DNA of 64,000 nt from contig NZ_CP027062.1 of assembly GCF_002966125.1 (NCBI RefSeq), forward strand, positions 2,900,501 through 2,964,500, in the 5' to 3' direction. A program made the translations under genes and the position numbers. Positions 34,853 to 43,615 of this stretch are shown here, piece after piece. The stretch is from Pukyongia salina (GTDB taxonomy: Bacteria > Bacteroidota > Bacteroidia > Flavobacteriales > Flavobacteriaceae). Under the pieces are notes generated by a model that worked only from the letters and a program-made list of their open reading frames with translations, searched no databases and had not been told where the DNA came from. Each line of letters opens with the position of its first letter. Within the stretch, counting starts at the first letter, position 1.

Positions 34853-35947
34853 CTATACGTTATGCCTGAAATGGATCACATCCCCATCCTGTACTACGTA
34901 TTCCTTACCTTCCACCCCCATTTTCCCGGCTTCCTTTACCTTGGCTTCACTACCGTAGGAGACATAATCTTCGTATTTGATCACCTCAGCCCGGATAAAG
35001 CCCTTCTCAAAGTCGGAATGGATCACTCCAGCCGCCTGGGGCGCTGTGGCTCCCACCGGGATGGTCCATGCACGGACTTCCTTTTTTCCGGCTGTGAAAT
35101 AGGTGTGTAAATTAAGTAAGGAGTACGCACCTCGTATCAGTTTTGCCGATCCGGGTTCTTCCAATCCCAGGTCTTCAAGGAACATTTGTCTTTCCTCGAA
35201 GGTGTCCAGTTCGGTGATATCTGCTTCGGTACCTACAGCAAGTACCAGCACTTCTGCTTTTTCATTGGCCACAGCAGCTTTCACTGCGTCCACATAGGCG
35301 TTACCGTTTGCAGCAGATTCTTCGTCCACATTACACACATACATTACAGGTTTATCTGTGATAAGTTGCATACGGTTTATATATTCTTCCCTTTCGGCAT
35401 CGGTTAATTCGATCCCACGAACCGATCTCCCGGCTTCAAGGCCTTGTTTTACTTTGGTAAGTGCCGCTACTTCCTTCTGGGCTTCTTTATCTCCTGTCTT
35501 GGCAGCCCGTGCTACTTTATCGATGCGTTTTTCGACGGTTTCCAGGTCTTTTAACTGAAGTTCTATATCGATGGTTTCCTTATCCCTCACCGGATCCACA
35601 CTACCGTCTACATGCACCACATTGTCGTTATCGAAACACCTGAGAACATGCAGGATAGCATCGGTCTCCCTGATATTTCCAAGGAACTGGTTCCCCAGCC
35701 CTTCTCCTTTACTTGCACCTTTTACCAGTCCGGCAATATCCACGATCTCCACCGTGGCCGGTAACACTCTTTCCGGGTTTACCAGCTCTTCAAGCTTCAC
35801 CAACCTGGGGTCTGGTACGTTTACCACCCCAATATTGGGTTCGATGGTACAAAAAGGGAAATTGGCACTTTGTGCCTTGGCATTCGATAAACAATTGAAC
35901 AAGGTCGATTTTCCTACGTTCGGTAATCCTACAATTCCTGCTTTCAT
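34853..35947 (-). CDS. ychF: Obg-like ATPase YchF
   Basis: A conserved ATPase of the TRAFAC/Obg group that binds ribosomes and is linked to stress responses. It has 364 residues. The P-loop GLPNVGKST starts at residue 7. [12 protein letters not shown] marks switch I and [19 protein letters not shown] switch II. NVDE replaces NKxD, which accounts for ATP over GTP preference. The C-terminal TGS domain has [32 protein letters not shown]. The promoter lies at 35969-35976. Confidence 0.97.
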   Translation of the reverse strand: MKAGIVGLPNVGKSTLFNCLSNAKAQSANFPFCTIEPNIGVVNVPDPRLVKLEELVNPERVLPATVEIVDIAGLVKGASKGEGLGNQFLGNIRETDAILHVLRCFDNDNVVHVDGSVDPVRDKETIDIELQLKDLETVEKRIDKVARAAKTGDKEAQKEVAALTKVKQGLEAGRSVRGIELTDAEREEYINRMQLITDKPVMYVCNVDEESAANGNAYVDAVKAAVANEKAEVLVLAVGTEADITELDTFEERQMFLEDLGLEEPGSAKLIRGAYSLLNLHTYFTAGKKEVRAWTIPVGATAPQAAGVIHSDFEKGFIRAEVIKYEDYVSYGSEAKVKEAGKMGVEGKEYVVQDGDVIHFRHNV

Positions 35948-35968
35948 ATGTGGCTTTTATAGCGGTTG

Positions 35969-35976
35969 CAAATATA
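35969..35976 (-). promoter_or_regulatory. -7 promoter element for ychF
   Basis: The minus-strand sequence TATATTTG matches TAnnTTTG. The predicted start site is near 35963, 16 nt before the ATG. Confidence 0.6.
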
Positions 35977-36090
35977 CATTTTCATCGGTGAAAAAGAAGC
36001 AAAGTTCTACATTGGGTTTTATAACTTATTTTATGAAGAATTGAATGCTTTGTAGTAACTTTATAGCTATAACTTCACAAACTTCAGAAG

Positions 36091-36576
36091 ATGAAAAAAA
36101 TTACGCTATTAGGCATGTTATTTAGCTTGTGCTTTAGCATAGGCCATGCGCAGGAGAACATGACTATCAAAGAAGAAACCACGGTAAAACGCGTGGTGAA
36201 GAAGGAAGGCAGCACCGTTGTAGTGCAGGAAGTGGAAGCCACCACTTCTGAAAAAGGCGCGGTTATAGTAGCCGATAACGAGGAAGAGAACCAGGTATTC
36301 AGTGAAAAAAGTGCGGTGGAGGACAAGGAAAAAGTGGTGCTGGACGAAACTGCTTTAGACGAAAAGAATGAGGCTATGATCGCTGCCCGCAAAAAAGCTC
36401 AGGAAGAGGAATTGAAGCGATCTATCGAAGAAGCCAAGGCAAAAGCGGCTGCAGAGCGTAAAAAACTGGAAGAACAGGAGGCGGCCCGACTAAAAGCCGT
36501 CGAGGAAAATAAAAAGCAACTCGAAAAAAGAGGTAAGGGCGTTGGGAAACTCACCAAAAAGAAAAAGGGAAACTAA
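36091..36576 (+). CDS. Secreted Glu/Lys/Ala-rich coiled-coil protein
   Basis: A 161-residue protein with a signal peptide (MKKITLLGMLFSLCFSIGHA, cleavage before QEN). The mature part begins with a Thr/Glu/Val-rich segment. It continues in a long charged helix (about 90-150, KKAQEEELKRSIEEAKAKAA) that should form a coiled coil, and ends in a Lys-rich tail. The function is unknown; a periplasmic structural role is plausible. Its 3' end overlaps the converging hydrolase gene by 4 nt. Confidence 0.7.
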   Translation: MKKITLLGMLFSLCFSIGHAQENMTIKEETTVKRVVKKEGSTVVVQEVEATTSEKGAVIVADNEEENQVFSEKSAVEDKEKVVLDETALDEKNEAMIAARKKAQEEELKRSIEEAKAKAAAERKKLEEQEAARLKAVEENKKQLEKRGKGVGKLTKKKKGN

Positions 36577-37367
36577 AGTAATTCTTTGTAAATGGTAAGA
36601 CGATAGGCCTGGTGATTGATAAGGTCGTTGTGTTTACCCCCGTCCACCGTTACAAAACTGCGCTGTTCTAACGGCAAAGTCTTGTAGAGTTTTTCGCCAA
36701 ATTCGAAGGGGACAACCCCGTCATCTGTGCCGTGAATGATCACTATCCTGCATTTTACATCATCCGTAAAATAGGCCACCGGGAAGTCGTATTTCAATAA
36801 TTTTATGGGAAGATATGGTACCTTCTCCTGCACCAGCTTCCTGAAATCGTAAAAGGGAGTTTCGAGGATGAGCTTTTTGGGTTTGTTCTTGGACGCCACA
36901 TAGGCGGCCATAGCTGTTCCCAGAGACCTTCCGTACACAATTATATTGCCTTCGGGAAATAATTCTTTAGCCTTGTTGTAAAAGAGCTGCGCGTCGCTAT
37001 AAAGGGCTTTTTCCGATAGTTTACCGGTACTTTTTCCATAGGTGCGATAGTCCATCACCAATACTTCGTAATTGAACTGCAAGAAATATGAAGTGACTTT
37101 CCCCCAGCGTGACAGGTCGCCGGCATTGCCGTGATAATAAACAATGATCCCTCTTGGGTTCTCCTGCTTAAAATGAAGGGCATTTAAACGGGCACCATCC
37201 TCGGTATCTATAAACAGCTCTTCGAAATCGTGATCGAAATCGTACACGTATTCCTGTGGCAATTTTGAGGGTAAGAAAATAAATTTTTCCTGAAGTAAAT
37301 AGGCTCCCATAATCACTATAACAGCTGCAGCCAGTATGAATAAAAATACTCTCTTTAGCGTTTTCAT
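36573..37367 (-). CDS. Membrane-anchored alpha/beta hydrolase (copy 1)
   Basis: A 264-residue protein with an N-terminal membrane helix (about 5-25) and a serine-hydrolase fold. It has the oxyanion segment YYHGNAGDLSRWGK, the nucleophile elbow GRSLG with S148, the acid in HGTDDGVVPF, and the His in VDGGKHNDL. It resembles BEM46/FSH-like hydrolases. The substrate is unknown. It lies one base after a closely similar gene upstream on the same strand, so the pair is a tandem duplication. Confidence 0.88.
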   Translation of the reverse strand: MKTLKRVFLFILAAAVIVIMGAYLLQEKFIFLPSKLPQEYVYDFDHDFEELFIDTEDGARLNALHFKQENPRGIIVYYHGNAGDLSRWGKVTSYFLQFNYEVLVMDYRTYGKSTGKLSEKALYSDAQLFYNKAKELFPEGNIIVYGRSLGTAMAAYVASKNKPKKLILETPFYDFRKLVQEKVPYLPIKLLKYDFPVAYFTDDVKCRIVIIHGTDDGVVPFEFGEKLYKTLPLEQRSFVTVDGGKHNDLINHQAYRLTIYKELL

Positions 37368-37368
37368 T

Positions 37369-38229
37369 TTATTTTTTCACTGAATGTTGTACTCCAATGC
37401 TCGTTGTTTCGAGGTCGATTTCCTGATCGACAAAATTAATAATCTCGCCCAACATTTTATGATAGGATTCGAAATTATTGAGATTTTTATGCCCACCCCC
37501 TATTACCGGATACAAACGGGTGCGCTGCGGGTTGATCTTCGATAGTTTAACACTGGACTTAAAAGGTATGAGCTTATCGTTGGTGCCATGTATGATATGG
37601 ATGGGACAGTTTACGTATTTTATCCACTTGTAGGTGGGCATGGGATATTTAAGGATAAGCGACAAGGGCATGAACGGCATATAGCGACCGGTAACTTTGG
37701 CCAGGCTGTAATAGGGTGCATCCAGAATAAGCATCCTGGGATTGTTCATGGAAGCGAGTTTAGTAGCAAATCCCGAACCCAGGGAGCGGCCGTATAAAAT
37801 GATGTATTGCTCCGGTACTCGTTCCCGCATTTTGTTATAAATCAACTGCAGGTCATGCTTGATTGCTTTTTGTGAGCGTTTCCCTATGCTTTTTCCAAAG
37901 CCGCGGTAATCTACCATGAACACATCGAAACCATGACGCGTGAAATCGACCGCGAATTTCCCCCAGCCCTTGATACTCTTGGAGTTCCCTTTGAGGTAAA
38001 GAACTATACCACGTGGATTCTCCGTCTTAAAATGCAGGCCGTTCAGGCTCGCTCCATCACGGGTCTCGAGGTTGTATTCTTCCACCTCCTGGTTCTCGTA
38101 ATAGAACTGAAATTCCTTCGGAAGCTTCTCCGGCTTGAATAAAAAGTAATCTTGCAAATAGTAGAGCGCCACACTAATTGCAATATAGATCCCCAATATC
38201 CAGATAAGTGTATGTAACCAAACTGGCAT
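37369..38229 (-). CDS. Membrane-anchored alpha/beta hydrolase (copy 2)
   Basis: A 286-residue paralogue of the downstream gene. It has an N-terminal membrane helix (about 5-25, LHTLIWILGIYIAISVALYY), GRSLGSG with S149, HGTNDKLIPF for the acid and GGGHKNL for the His. The oxyanion segment is changed to YLKGNSKSIKGWGKF in place of the usual HGNA, which may alter substrate range or activity. The start MPVWLHTL is the ATG at 38229. Confidence 0.87.
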   Translation of the reverse strand: MPVWLHTLIWILGIYIAISVALYYLQDYFLFKPEKLPKEFQFYYENQEVEEYNLETRDGASLNGLHFKTENPRGIVLYLKGNSKSIKGWGKFAVDFTRHGFDVFMVDYRGFGKSIGKRSQKAIKHDLQLIYNKMRERVPEQYIILYGRSLGSGFATKLASMNNPRMLILDAPYYSLAKVTGRYMPFMPLSLILKYPMPTYKWIKYVNCPIHIIHGTNDKLIPFKSSVKLSKINPQRTRLYPVIGGGHKNLNNFESYHKMLGEIINFVDQEIDLETTSIGVQHSVKK

Positions 38230-38244
38230 GATACTAAAGTACAA

Positions 38245-38618
38245 TTTTCTGTATTTACTGTTTAATTAGATGTGAATAGTGAGAAGAAACTCTATTTTAT
38301 CTAAAAAAGTCGGAGACAGAAAATAAAAATCAAATAACAAGCACCAAATCACAAATAAATTCCAACTTCCAAGTACCAAATCACAAATAAAATTTAAGAT
38401 TCAATTAGTCAAAATTGAACTTTGTTAATTGACCATTATTTGTTTTTTGAAAATTGTGATTTGTGAGTTTTGAAAAGTGGGTTGTGATTATTTCGGGTTT
38501 TGATACAGGGCTCTTACCATTTCATCGAAGAATCTCTTTCAGAAAATTTAAAAAAATCGCGGTATACAAATTCCACATTTCCAACGTTATAAATAAATAG
38601 CCTCGCAAAAAACCTCAT
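38245..38618. other. Gene-free region holding a second repeat locus
   Basis: This 374-bp AT-rich gap lies between the hydrolase promoter side and the broken esterase. The middle is occupied by the 32-bp repeat locus described at 38321-38490. I see no convincing small gene or terminator in the remainder. Confidence 0.5.
38321..38490. repeat. Second 32-bp repeat locus
   Basis: ACCAAATCACAAATAAA occurs at 38343 and 38375, exactly 32 bp apart, with a degenerate copy before it. An inverted copy (TTGTGATTTG, 38455-38464, then TGAGTTTTGA) lies downstream. The period, the core CAAATCACAA and the closing inverted copy all match the array at 23341-23520, so this is one dispersed repeat family. Confidence 0.78.
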
Positions 38619-39334
38619 ATGAAATCGCTTCTGCTTTTCTTAATACTGCTGCTAAGTTCTGCAAACGCAGGCTGCCAGGAATCTTATACAGAGCAGATGT
38701 CCGTCAGTACCGAGCACCCGGGAACTCTTATTACGGTTAATAAACAGTACCCAAACAGCCCAATAGACGGCTACAATCTCTATGTTCCCAATTCCTGTAA
38801 CCAGGATTCTAAAAAGTATCCTGTCCTGATATTCCTCCAGGGAGGCCGGGGTGTAAGTGGCAATGTAGATCGTGTGCTGCAATGGGGACTCCCCTATCTT
38901 ATCTTAAACGACAATTCCCTGGATACCGAACTGGACAAATTACAACGAGATACTTTTATTGTGATCATGCCGCATATACGCAATGGCGAATTCTTCGACG
39001 GGGAACAAGCTATGCGCGACATTATTTCGGAGGTGATTAAAAGGACCAATGCCGACTCCAAACGAATTTATCTCACCGGACTTAGCCGTGGTGGCTATGG
39101 GTTACCCACAATACGGGCGATGAAATAGTGAGCTACGAAGCCTCCCAACGGATCGTCGATCGGCTAAAGCGTGAACAGGATGTGAATTTCCACACCACCT
39201 CAACAATCGCAAAGGCCAACTATATGCAATGGGATCATATTTTTACAAGTGGCAAAAGCGATAGCCATGATGCCTGGACGGAGATGTATTCTAATGCGAA
39301 TTTCTATAAATGGCTGCTTCGACATGAGAAATAA
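38619..39334 (+). pseudogene. Broken secreted esterase (internal deletion and frameshift)
   Basis: The 5' part encodes 169 residues: a signal peptide (MKSLLLFLILLLSSANAG), an oxyanion segment (LIFLQGGRGVSG) and the nucleophile elbow GLSRGGYG (S156). Directly after GGYG the frame shifts and stops at 39126. The 3' part, in another frame, reads HNTGDEIVSYEASQRIVDRLK and WDHIFTSGKSDSHDAWTEMY. These are the acid and His regions of the same esterase family. Roughly 80-100 codons between elbow and acid are missing. It was once a periplasmic or outer-membrane esterase (dienelactone hydrolase/Fes-like) and is now probably inactive. Confidence 0.8.
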
Positions 39335-39412
39335 TTTTCAGAAAAAAATTAACAAATCTGTAACATTGTTAAAAAAACACACTCTTTATAACATACTAAT
39401 AACCTATCGAGC

Positions 39413-39826
39413 ATGAAGAACCTACTTTATTTCCTCCTTCTGGCTACGGCTTCACTATTCATGTCCTCATGCAACATGAATAACAACAGTATTGAGTCTG
39501 CAGAAGGATTATGGCAATCACTGGGCTATGGACGTATTTTCCAGATCGAAAAGGATCACTACACCTATTACGAGCATGCGGATAGCATTTGTTCCCCTAC
39601 GGATTCGGGCATGCTAACCGATTTTGAAGGGGCATTTAAAGTGAAGAACGACACGCTTACCGTTACCGTGGGTTACGATGTATTCTATTTTAAACGAATT
39701 CCTGCCCTACCGTCGCTGTGCAGTACGGATAATTCCACCGAGAGCGCCGAAAATACCGGCTATAATTTCAATGCCAGCTTAGAAAGTACTTCCGAACATC
39801 AGGCGGCGGGCATGGGAATTTTATAG
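39413..39826 (+). CDS. Short lipoprotein, possibly the truncated N-terminus of an S41-type protein
   Basis: A 137-residue protein with a lipoprotein signal (LLLATASLFMSSC, Cys at 20). The segment GLWQSLGYGRIFQIEKDHYTYYEHADSIC followed by FKVKNDTLTVTVGYDVFYFKRI resembles the beta-rich N-terminal domain of Bacteroidota S41 peptidase-like lipoproteins. No peptidase domain follows, and the tail (STSEHQAAGMGIL) looks unrelated. It may be a stand-alone lipoprotein or a remnant; the broken esterase next door favours decay. Confidence 0.55.
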   Translation: MKNLLYFLLLATASLFMSSCNMNNNSIESAEGLWQSLGYGRIFQIEKDHYTYYEHADSICSPTDSGMLTDFEGAFKVKNDTLTVTVGYDVFYFKRIPALPSLCSTDNSTESAENTGYNFNASLESTSEHQAAGMGIL

Positions 39827-39925
39827 GAACTTAATAGCTTCGTTCTTAGCTCAAAGTTTTCCTCCCCTTTGCGAGGCTGGGTTATACGGAGCGAAAAATT
39901 CTGTATCTTTATAATGATTTCTCCC

Positions 39926-39968
39926 CTATAGCACACTGATTTTCAGTGAACTTATGGGGATTTTTTTT
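39926..39968 (+). promoter_or_regulatory. Leader hairpin with T-run directly before the M15 peptidase start
   Basis: An outer stem (CCCC and ATA pairing with TAT and GGGG, one bulged base) and a perfect inner stem (CACTGA with TCAGTG) are followed by eight T and then the ATG at 39970. A promoter-like TATCTTTA lies at 39904-39911, so the hairpin would sit at the 5' end of the peptidase mRNA. It can also serve as the terminator of the upstream gene. Confidence 0.6.
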
Positions 39969-39969
39969 C

Positions 39970-41091
39970 ATGATCCGGCCATCCCTGCCCAAACCTAATT
40001 ATTATACCAGTATGGAATGTTCAAACATTATGGAAGCAGCCTTAGAACGAGGCAACATAGGGAGTAAACTATTTAAAGGCTCTTCGGAAAAGGAGTTAGT
40101 GACAGACCTCCAGCGAGTACTCTTCGAACTAGGATTCAGAAGGGAACTGAAATGGGATAGCTATAACGCCGATGGTGATTACGGTAAAGCAACTGCCACC
40201 GCTGTGGCCTCCTTTGCAAGAAAGAACGGAATTCAGACAAATGGTGAAAAGGTAGACGACGCTTTGGCCAGGATCATCTTGCAGCGTCACGATTTCCTGC
40301 CCGAAATGTATGTGCTCTGGGACATTAGTGAGGGTGATCTCCGTACGCGTAAATTTATCTCTAAAGGAACCCGTACCAGTATTTCGGCCATACAGGTATT
40401 GCTCAATACCCTGGGCTACGGACAGCAACTCAACTTTGCAAAATTTGGCGCCGATGGGCTTTATGGAAGCAACACCCGTAAAGCCCTGGTGAAATACGCT
40501 GCCGACAATGGGGTGATCTCTGATGGTGACTGGCTTTCCCGCCCCCTTATCGATATTATGCTAAAAGATATTAACGTGTTTTATGGTAATAGCTGGAAGG
40601 ATCTTGCCGCTCAAAATCTGCCAGGCAGGGGTTCGCCACTAATCCTATTTGAAGGTTCCCGATTCCAGGGGAAACCATGCCGTGCAGACATACAATTCCT
40701 CCCACGCCTGAAACAGATCAACAAGCACGCCGAAGCTGCCAATGTGTTTATCCACGTGACCAGCTCTTTCCGCACCTCCACCAATGTAAATGGCGCCATC
40801 GTTCCCCCGGCTACCTTTTCGAACCACCTGGCAGGACACGGTATCGATATGAACGTGGTCTATGATGATGGAAAATGGGCCAACTCTTCCGTATTGAGAA
40901 AATATCCCAATGTCCCCGGGCCGGTACGGCAATTTTTAAAAGCTATTATCGACGATCCGGATCTGCGCTGGGGAGGATTATTTAACACCAAAGACCCGGT
41001 ACATATAGACGACCACCTGAATAAGGATCGCGACCAATGGAAAAAACGGTATAAGGCCATGCAGAAGGCGGTGCAATTGGGGGGCAATTAG
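39970..41091 (+). CDS. M15-type peptidase with two peptidoglycan-binding repeats
   Basis: A 373-residue predicted cell-wall peptidase. Two peptidoglycan-binding-1 units are seen: LVTDLQRVLFELGF...DGDYGKATATAVASFARKNG (about 44-85) and ISAIQVLLNTLGY...DGLYGSNTRKALVKYAADNG (about 137-178). The C-terminal M15 domain has the zinc-site pattern SNHLAGHGIDMNV and DPVHIDDH. It should cleave D-Ala-containing stem peptides. No signal peptide is visible from the chosen start, which is odd for a wall enzyme. ATG codons further in (40012) are possible. Confidence 0.78.
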   Translation: MIRPSLPKPNYYTSMECSNIMEAALERGNIGSKLFKGSSEKELVTDLQRVLFELGFRRELKWDSYNADGDYGKATATAVASFARKNGIQTNGEKVDDALARIILQRHDFLPEMYVLWDISEGDLRTRKFISKGTRTSISAIQVLLNTLGYGQQLNFAKFGADGLYGSNTRKALVKYAADNGVISDGDWLSRPLIDIMLKDINVFYGNSWKDLAAQNLPGRGSPLILFEGSRFQGKPCRADIQFLPRLKQINKHAEAANVFIHVTSSFRTSTNVNGAIVPPATFSNHLAGHGIDMNVVYDDGKWANSSVLRKYPNVPGPVRQFLKAIIDDPDLRWGGLFNTKDPVHIDDHLNKDRDQWKKRYKAMQKAVQLGGN

Positions 41092-41385
41092 GGATTAGGA
41101 TTAGTGATTAGTTGAAATGTTTATAACTCTGCTTTAAAAACATATTAAAAATTGCCCCACGAGTGGATGGATTTTTTAATTTTAATATGTCGTTGTAACT
41201 CGTAAATATATTTAGATTAATAGCATCAGTAAAACTAACATTTGTCCCAAGTACTAGTTTCGCTCCAACAATAGTCTTTACGGTTATAACGCATTAACAC
41301 TTAAGAGGTATGGTGATAATCATTGCACAGCATTCATACATGCAGCTTTCTCACTCAATTAAAAACCAGTTAGAATGATTCCAGA
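41092..41385. other. Gene-free region with short GATTAG repetition
   Basis: A 294-bp gap upstream of the DUF1275 gene. It opens with GATTAGGATTAGTGATTAG just after the M15 stop. I see no convincing terminator or small gene. A -24/-12-like sequence at 41311-41327 has the wrong spacing and is not called. Confidence 0.4.
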
Positions 41386-42132
41386 ATGTTCAGACATCAG
41401 GGTAAGAGCAGAACTATAAAACATAATCTGCGTATCGCGACCGTGTTGTCTTTTGTGGCGGGTATCGTAATTGTGACAGGGTTTTTATCGATCAAACAAC
41501 TTACTACAAATGTGACCGGTCATTTTGCTTTATTTATTAACGATGTAGCAAATTTGGAGTTCTGGAGAGGAACAATTTATTTTCTGTACATTTTCTCTTT
41601 TCTTATAGGATCTTTCTTTTCCAGCTTTCTCATCGAAATTTTCAGGAAAAACAAAAAACTCAATGTTTATTTCATTCCTATACTAATCGAGTGCCTTATT
41701 TTAATTACCATCGCTTTGCTAAGCAATGTAGTGGAGATCACCTATCCCGATCTAATAGCCTGTTCTTTGCTATTTGCAATGGGCTTGCAAAACTCCCTGG
41801 TGACTAAAATTTCCAGTGCTATTGTTAGAACGACCCATTTAACCGGACTTTTTACAGATCTGGGAATAGAAGTATCTCAATTGTTCTTCCCTAAGATGCA
41901 TCCCAATCGTAACGCGTTAATATCGACAATTAAGCTGCGTATTTATATTATATTGTTCTTTTTCGCCGGCGGCTTAATGGGAGGCCTTTTTTATTCTAAA
42001 TTCGACTTTAAATTAAACACCTTGATCATTGCTGCCCTAATCTTACTTATGAGTTTATTTTATGACGATATGAGATATAATTTAATAAAAACCAAGAGAA
42101 AATATCATCAAAGAAAAACTGCGAGATATTAA
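41386..42132 (+). CDS. DUF1275 (YoaK-like) membrane protein
   Basis: A 248-residue protein with about six membrane helices, for example 21-40 (ATVLSFVAGIVIVTGFLS), 64-86 and 187-207 (IYIILFFFAGGLMGGLFY). It has the family motif RTTHLTGLFTDLG (about 148-160) and LTTNVTGHF near 46. The family is common, but its transport or signalling function is not established. It is followed 16 nt later by an SRPBCC protein on the same strand. Confidence 0.88.
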   Translation: MFRHQGKSRTIKHNLRIATVLSFVAGIVIVTGFLSIKQLTTNVTGHFALFINDVANLEFWRGTIYFLYIFSFLIGSFFSSFLIEIFRKNKKLNVYFIPILIECLILITIALLSNVVEITYPDLIACSLLFAMGLQNSLVTKISSAIVRTTHLTGLFTDLGIEVSQLFFPKMHPNRNALISTIKLRIYIILFFFAGGLMGGLFYSKFDFKLNTLIIAALILLMSLFYDDMRYNLIKTKRKYHQRKTARY

Positions 42133-42148
42133 ATAAATTTTCCACCCT

Positions 42149-42595
42149 ATGAAAACATTATCCTATTCAACCACTATTAACAAGCCCCAGGAGTACGTCT
42201 TCAATAAATTAATGGACAAAAGTGTCTACGCCGATTGGGCAAAGGCCTGGGGAGAAGGCATGACCTACGAAGGCGAATGGAAAGAAGGAGGCTATATGTC
42301 GTTTTTCGATAATTCCCGGGGAGGAACAAAGGTGGTGTTCGAGGTATTTAAACCACATGAATACGTCAAGGCGAAACATATTGCCATGGTAAATCCGCAG
42401 AATATTGAAGTTGAACTTACCGATGAAATGATGCAGAAGTGGATCGGTTCGTTGGAAGAATACAACTTTAGAAAGCTGAACGACAACCAAACCAAACTGG
42501 AGGTCACCATGACAGTAGATGAGGCATTCCAGCCAATGTTCGACGGCGCCTGGCCCAAGGCATTAGGCTATTTTAAAGATATTTGTGAATCTTAA
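42149..42595 (+). CDS. SRPBCC (AHSA1/START-like) family protein
   Basis: A 148-residue ligand-binding fold. It begins with a strand and helix TLSYSTTINKPQEYVFNKLMDKSVYADWAKAWG. Central strands (TKVVFEVFKPHEYVKAKHI and KLEVTMTV) and a long C-terminal helix (GAWPKALGYFKDICES) complete the cavity fold. The ligand is unknown. It is probably cotranscribed with the DUF1275 gene. Confidence 0.85.
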   Translation: MKTLSYSTTINKPQEYVFNKLMDKSVYADWAKAWGEGMTYEGEWKEGGYMSFFDNSRGGTKVVFEVFKPHEYVKAKHIAMVNPQNIEVELTDEMMQKWIGSLEEYNFRKLNDNQTKLEVTMTVDEAFQPMFDGAWPKALGYFKDICES

Positions 42596-42761
42596 ATAGG
42601 AAAGAATTCTTAAAATATTTAGCCTCATTAATCAAATTATTTACTTCACCATACGGGATTAATTTTTTTACCTGAAAGATTGAAAAGTTGGCAAAAGAAA
42701 TAGGCTTTTATTGTTCGCTATAATTAAACCGTTTATAGGCCGGAAATAGTCAATACAAAAC

Positions 42762-43604
42762 TTATCTGTGTAAGGCAATTACAGGAGTATTGGATAGAGG
42801 CCCCAGGTTTACGATCCACGAGTGCTTGAGTCTGCATTTCCTCCAAAAATCGGGTTTACGATCCATAAGACAAATGATATGATATGGATGATCGGCAACA
42901 TAGTTCTTTAACTCGTGTGCATTATTAATATATTCAATCATCACAGGATCTCCACTCCACATATTCATTTGCAAATCCAGCATTTTAAGGTATGTCCTTT
43001 GTTTTACGGTCATTTGATTTTTTTCTGAAAGTGCTATGATCTTTACACTCCCATTTACAATTTTTACCAGTTCATACCATTTTTCAATTTCATTTTTAGG
43101 AAGTTCAGATTTGAATTTTGAAACCAGAAGGAATTTCGAATTTTCGTGTATTTCGACACTGGACGGAATTAACATAACAGGGCATTCTCGTATGTTATCT
43201 ATAATTCCTTTATAATTACGGGAATACCTTTGGATTCTCCCATCATTATAGTCTTTTCCAGGTAATACTAACAGATCGATTTTAAGATCAATTATGTATT
43301 TTTTCATACCCTCTATCAGCATTCCGCATTCGGATATAGCGCGAAATATGTGTTTTCCATTTCCTTTGTTCGCAGCATACCGTTGAATTACCTTACCCAG
43401 TGTATTTGCAGAAGCGATCTTAGGTTTTTCAAACCAATCGTCTTCTGCCTGTAGCAGATCAATTGCTTTTAGTCCATCCACGTCGTAATTGTACATGTTC
43501 AAAAAATAAAATTCACACGATTCGTTTCTAAAAAAATTTACGGCATAATCTATAGCATGATAACTATCAAGGTCAAGGTCGATTGGAATAAGTATTTTTT
43601 TCAT
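42762..43604 (-). CDS. Universal stress protein-like
   Basis: A 280-residue protein with a UspA-like alpha/beta fold. It begins KKILIPIDLDLDSYHAIDYAVNFFRNESCEFYFLNMY and continues to about residue 150 (LPGKDYNDGRIQRYSRNYKGIIDNIRECPVMLIPS). A more divergent second half may be a second Usp-like unit. An ATP-binding GxxG-S pattern is not clear. It is last in the six-gene minus-strand array headed by a sigma-54 promoter at 46546-46561, which suggests a starvation or stress role. Confidence 0.8.
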   Translation of the reverse strand: MKKILIPIDLDLDSYHAIDYAVNFFRNESCEFYFLNMYNYDVDGLKAIDLLQAEDDWFEKPKIASANTLGKVIQRYAANKGNGKHIFRAISECGMLIEGMKKYIIDLKIDLLVLPGKDYNDGRIQRYSRNYKGIIDNIRECPVMLIPSSVEIHENSKFLLVSKFKSELPKNEIEKWYELVKIVNGSVKIIALSEKNQMTVKQRTYLKMLDLQMNMWSGDPVMIEYINNAHELKNYVADHPYHIICLMDRKPDFWRKCRLKHSWIVNLGPLSNTPVIALHR

Positions 43605-43615
43605 AATTAGTTGAT

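Noticed and set aside
41311-41327. Second sigma-54-like promoter (TGGTGATAATCATTGCA) before the DUF1275 gene
   Set aside because: GG and GC are separated by 11 nt instead of 10, and the -24 box lacks the usual GGCA. Sigma-54 promoters tolerate almost no change in this spacing.
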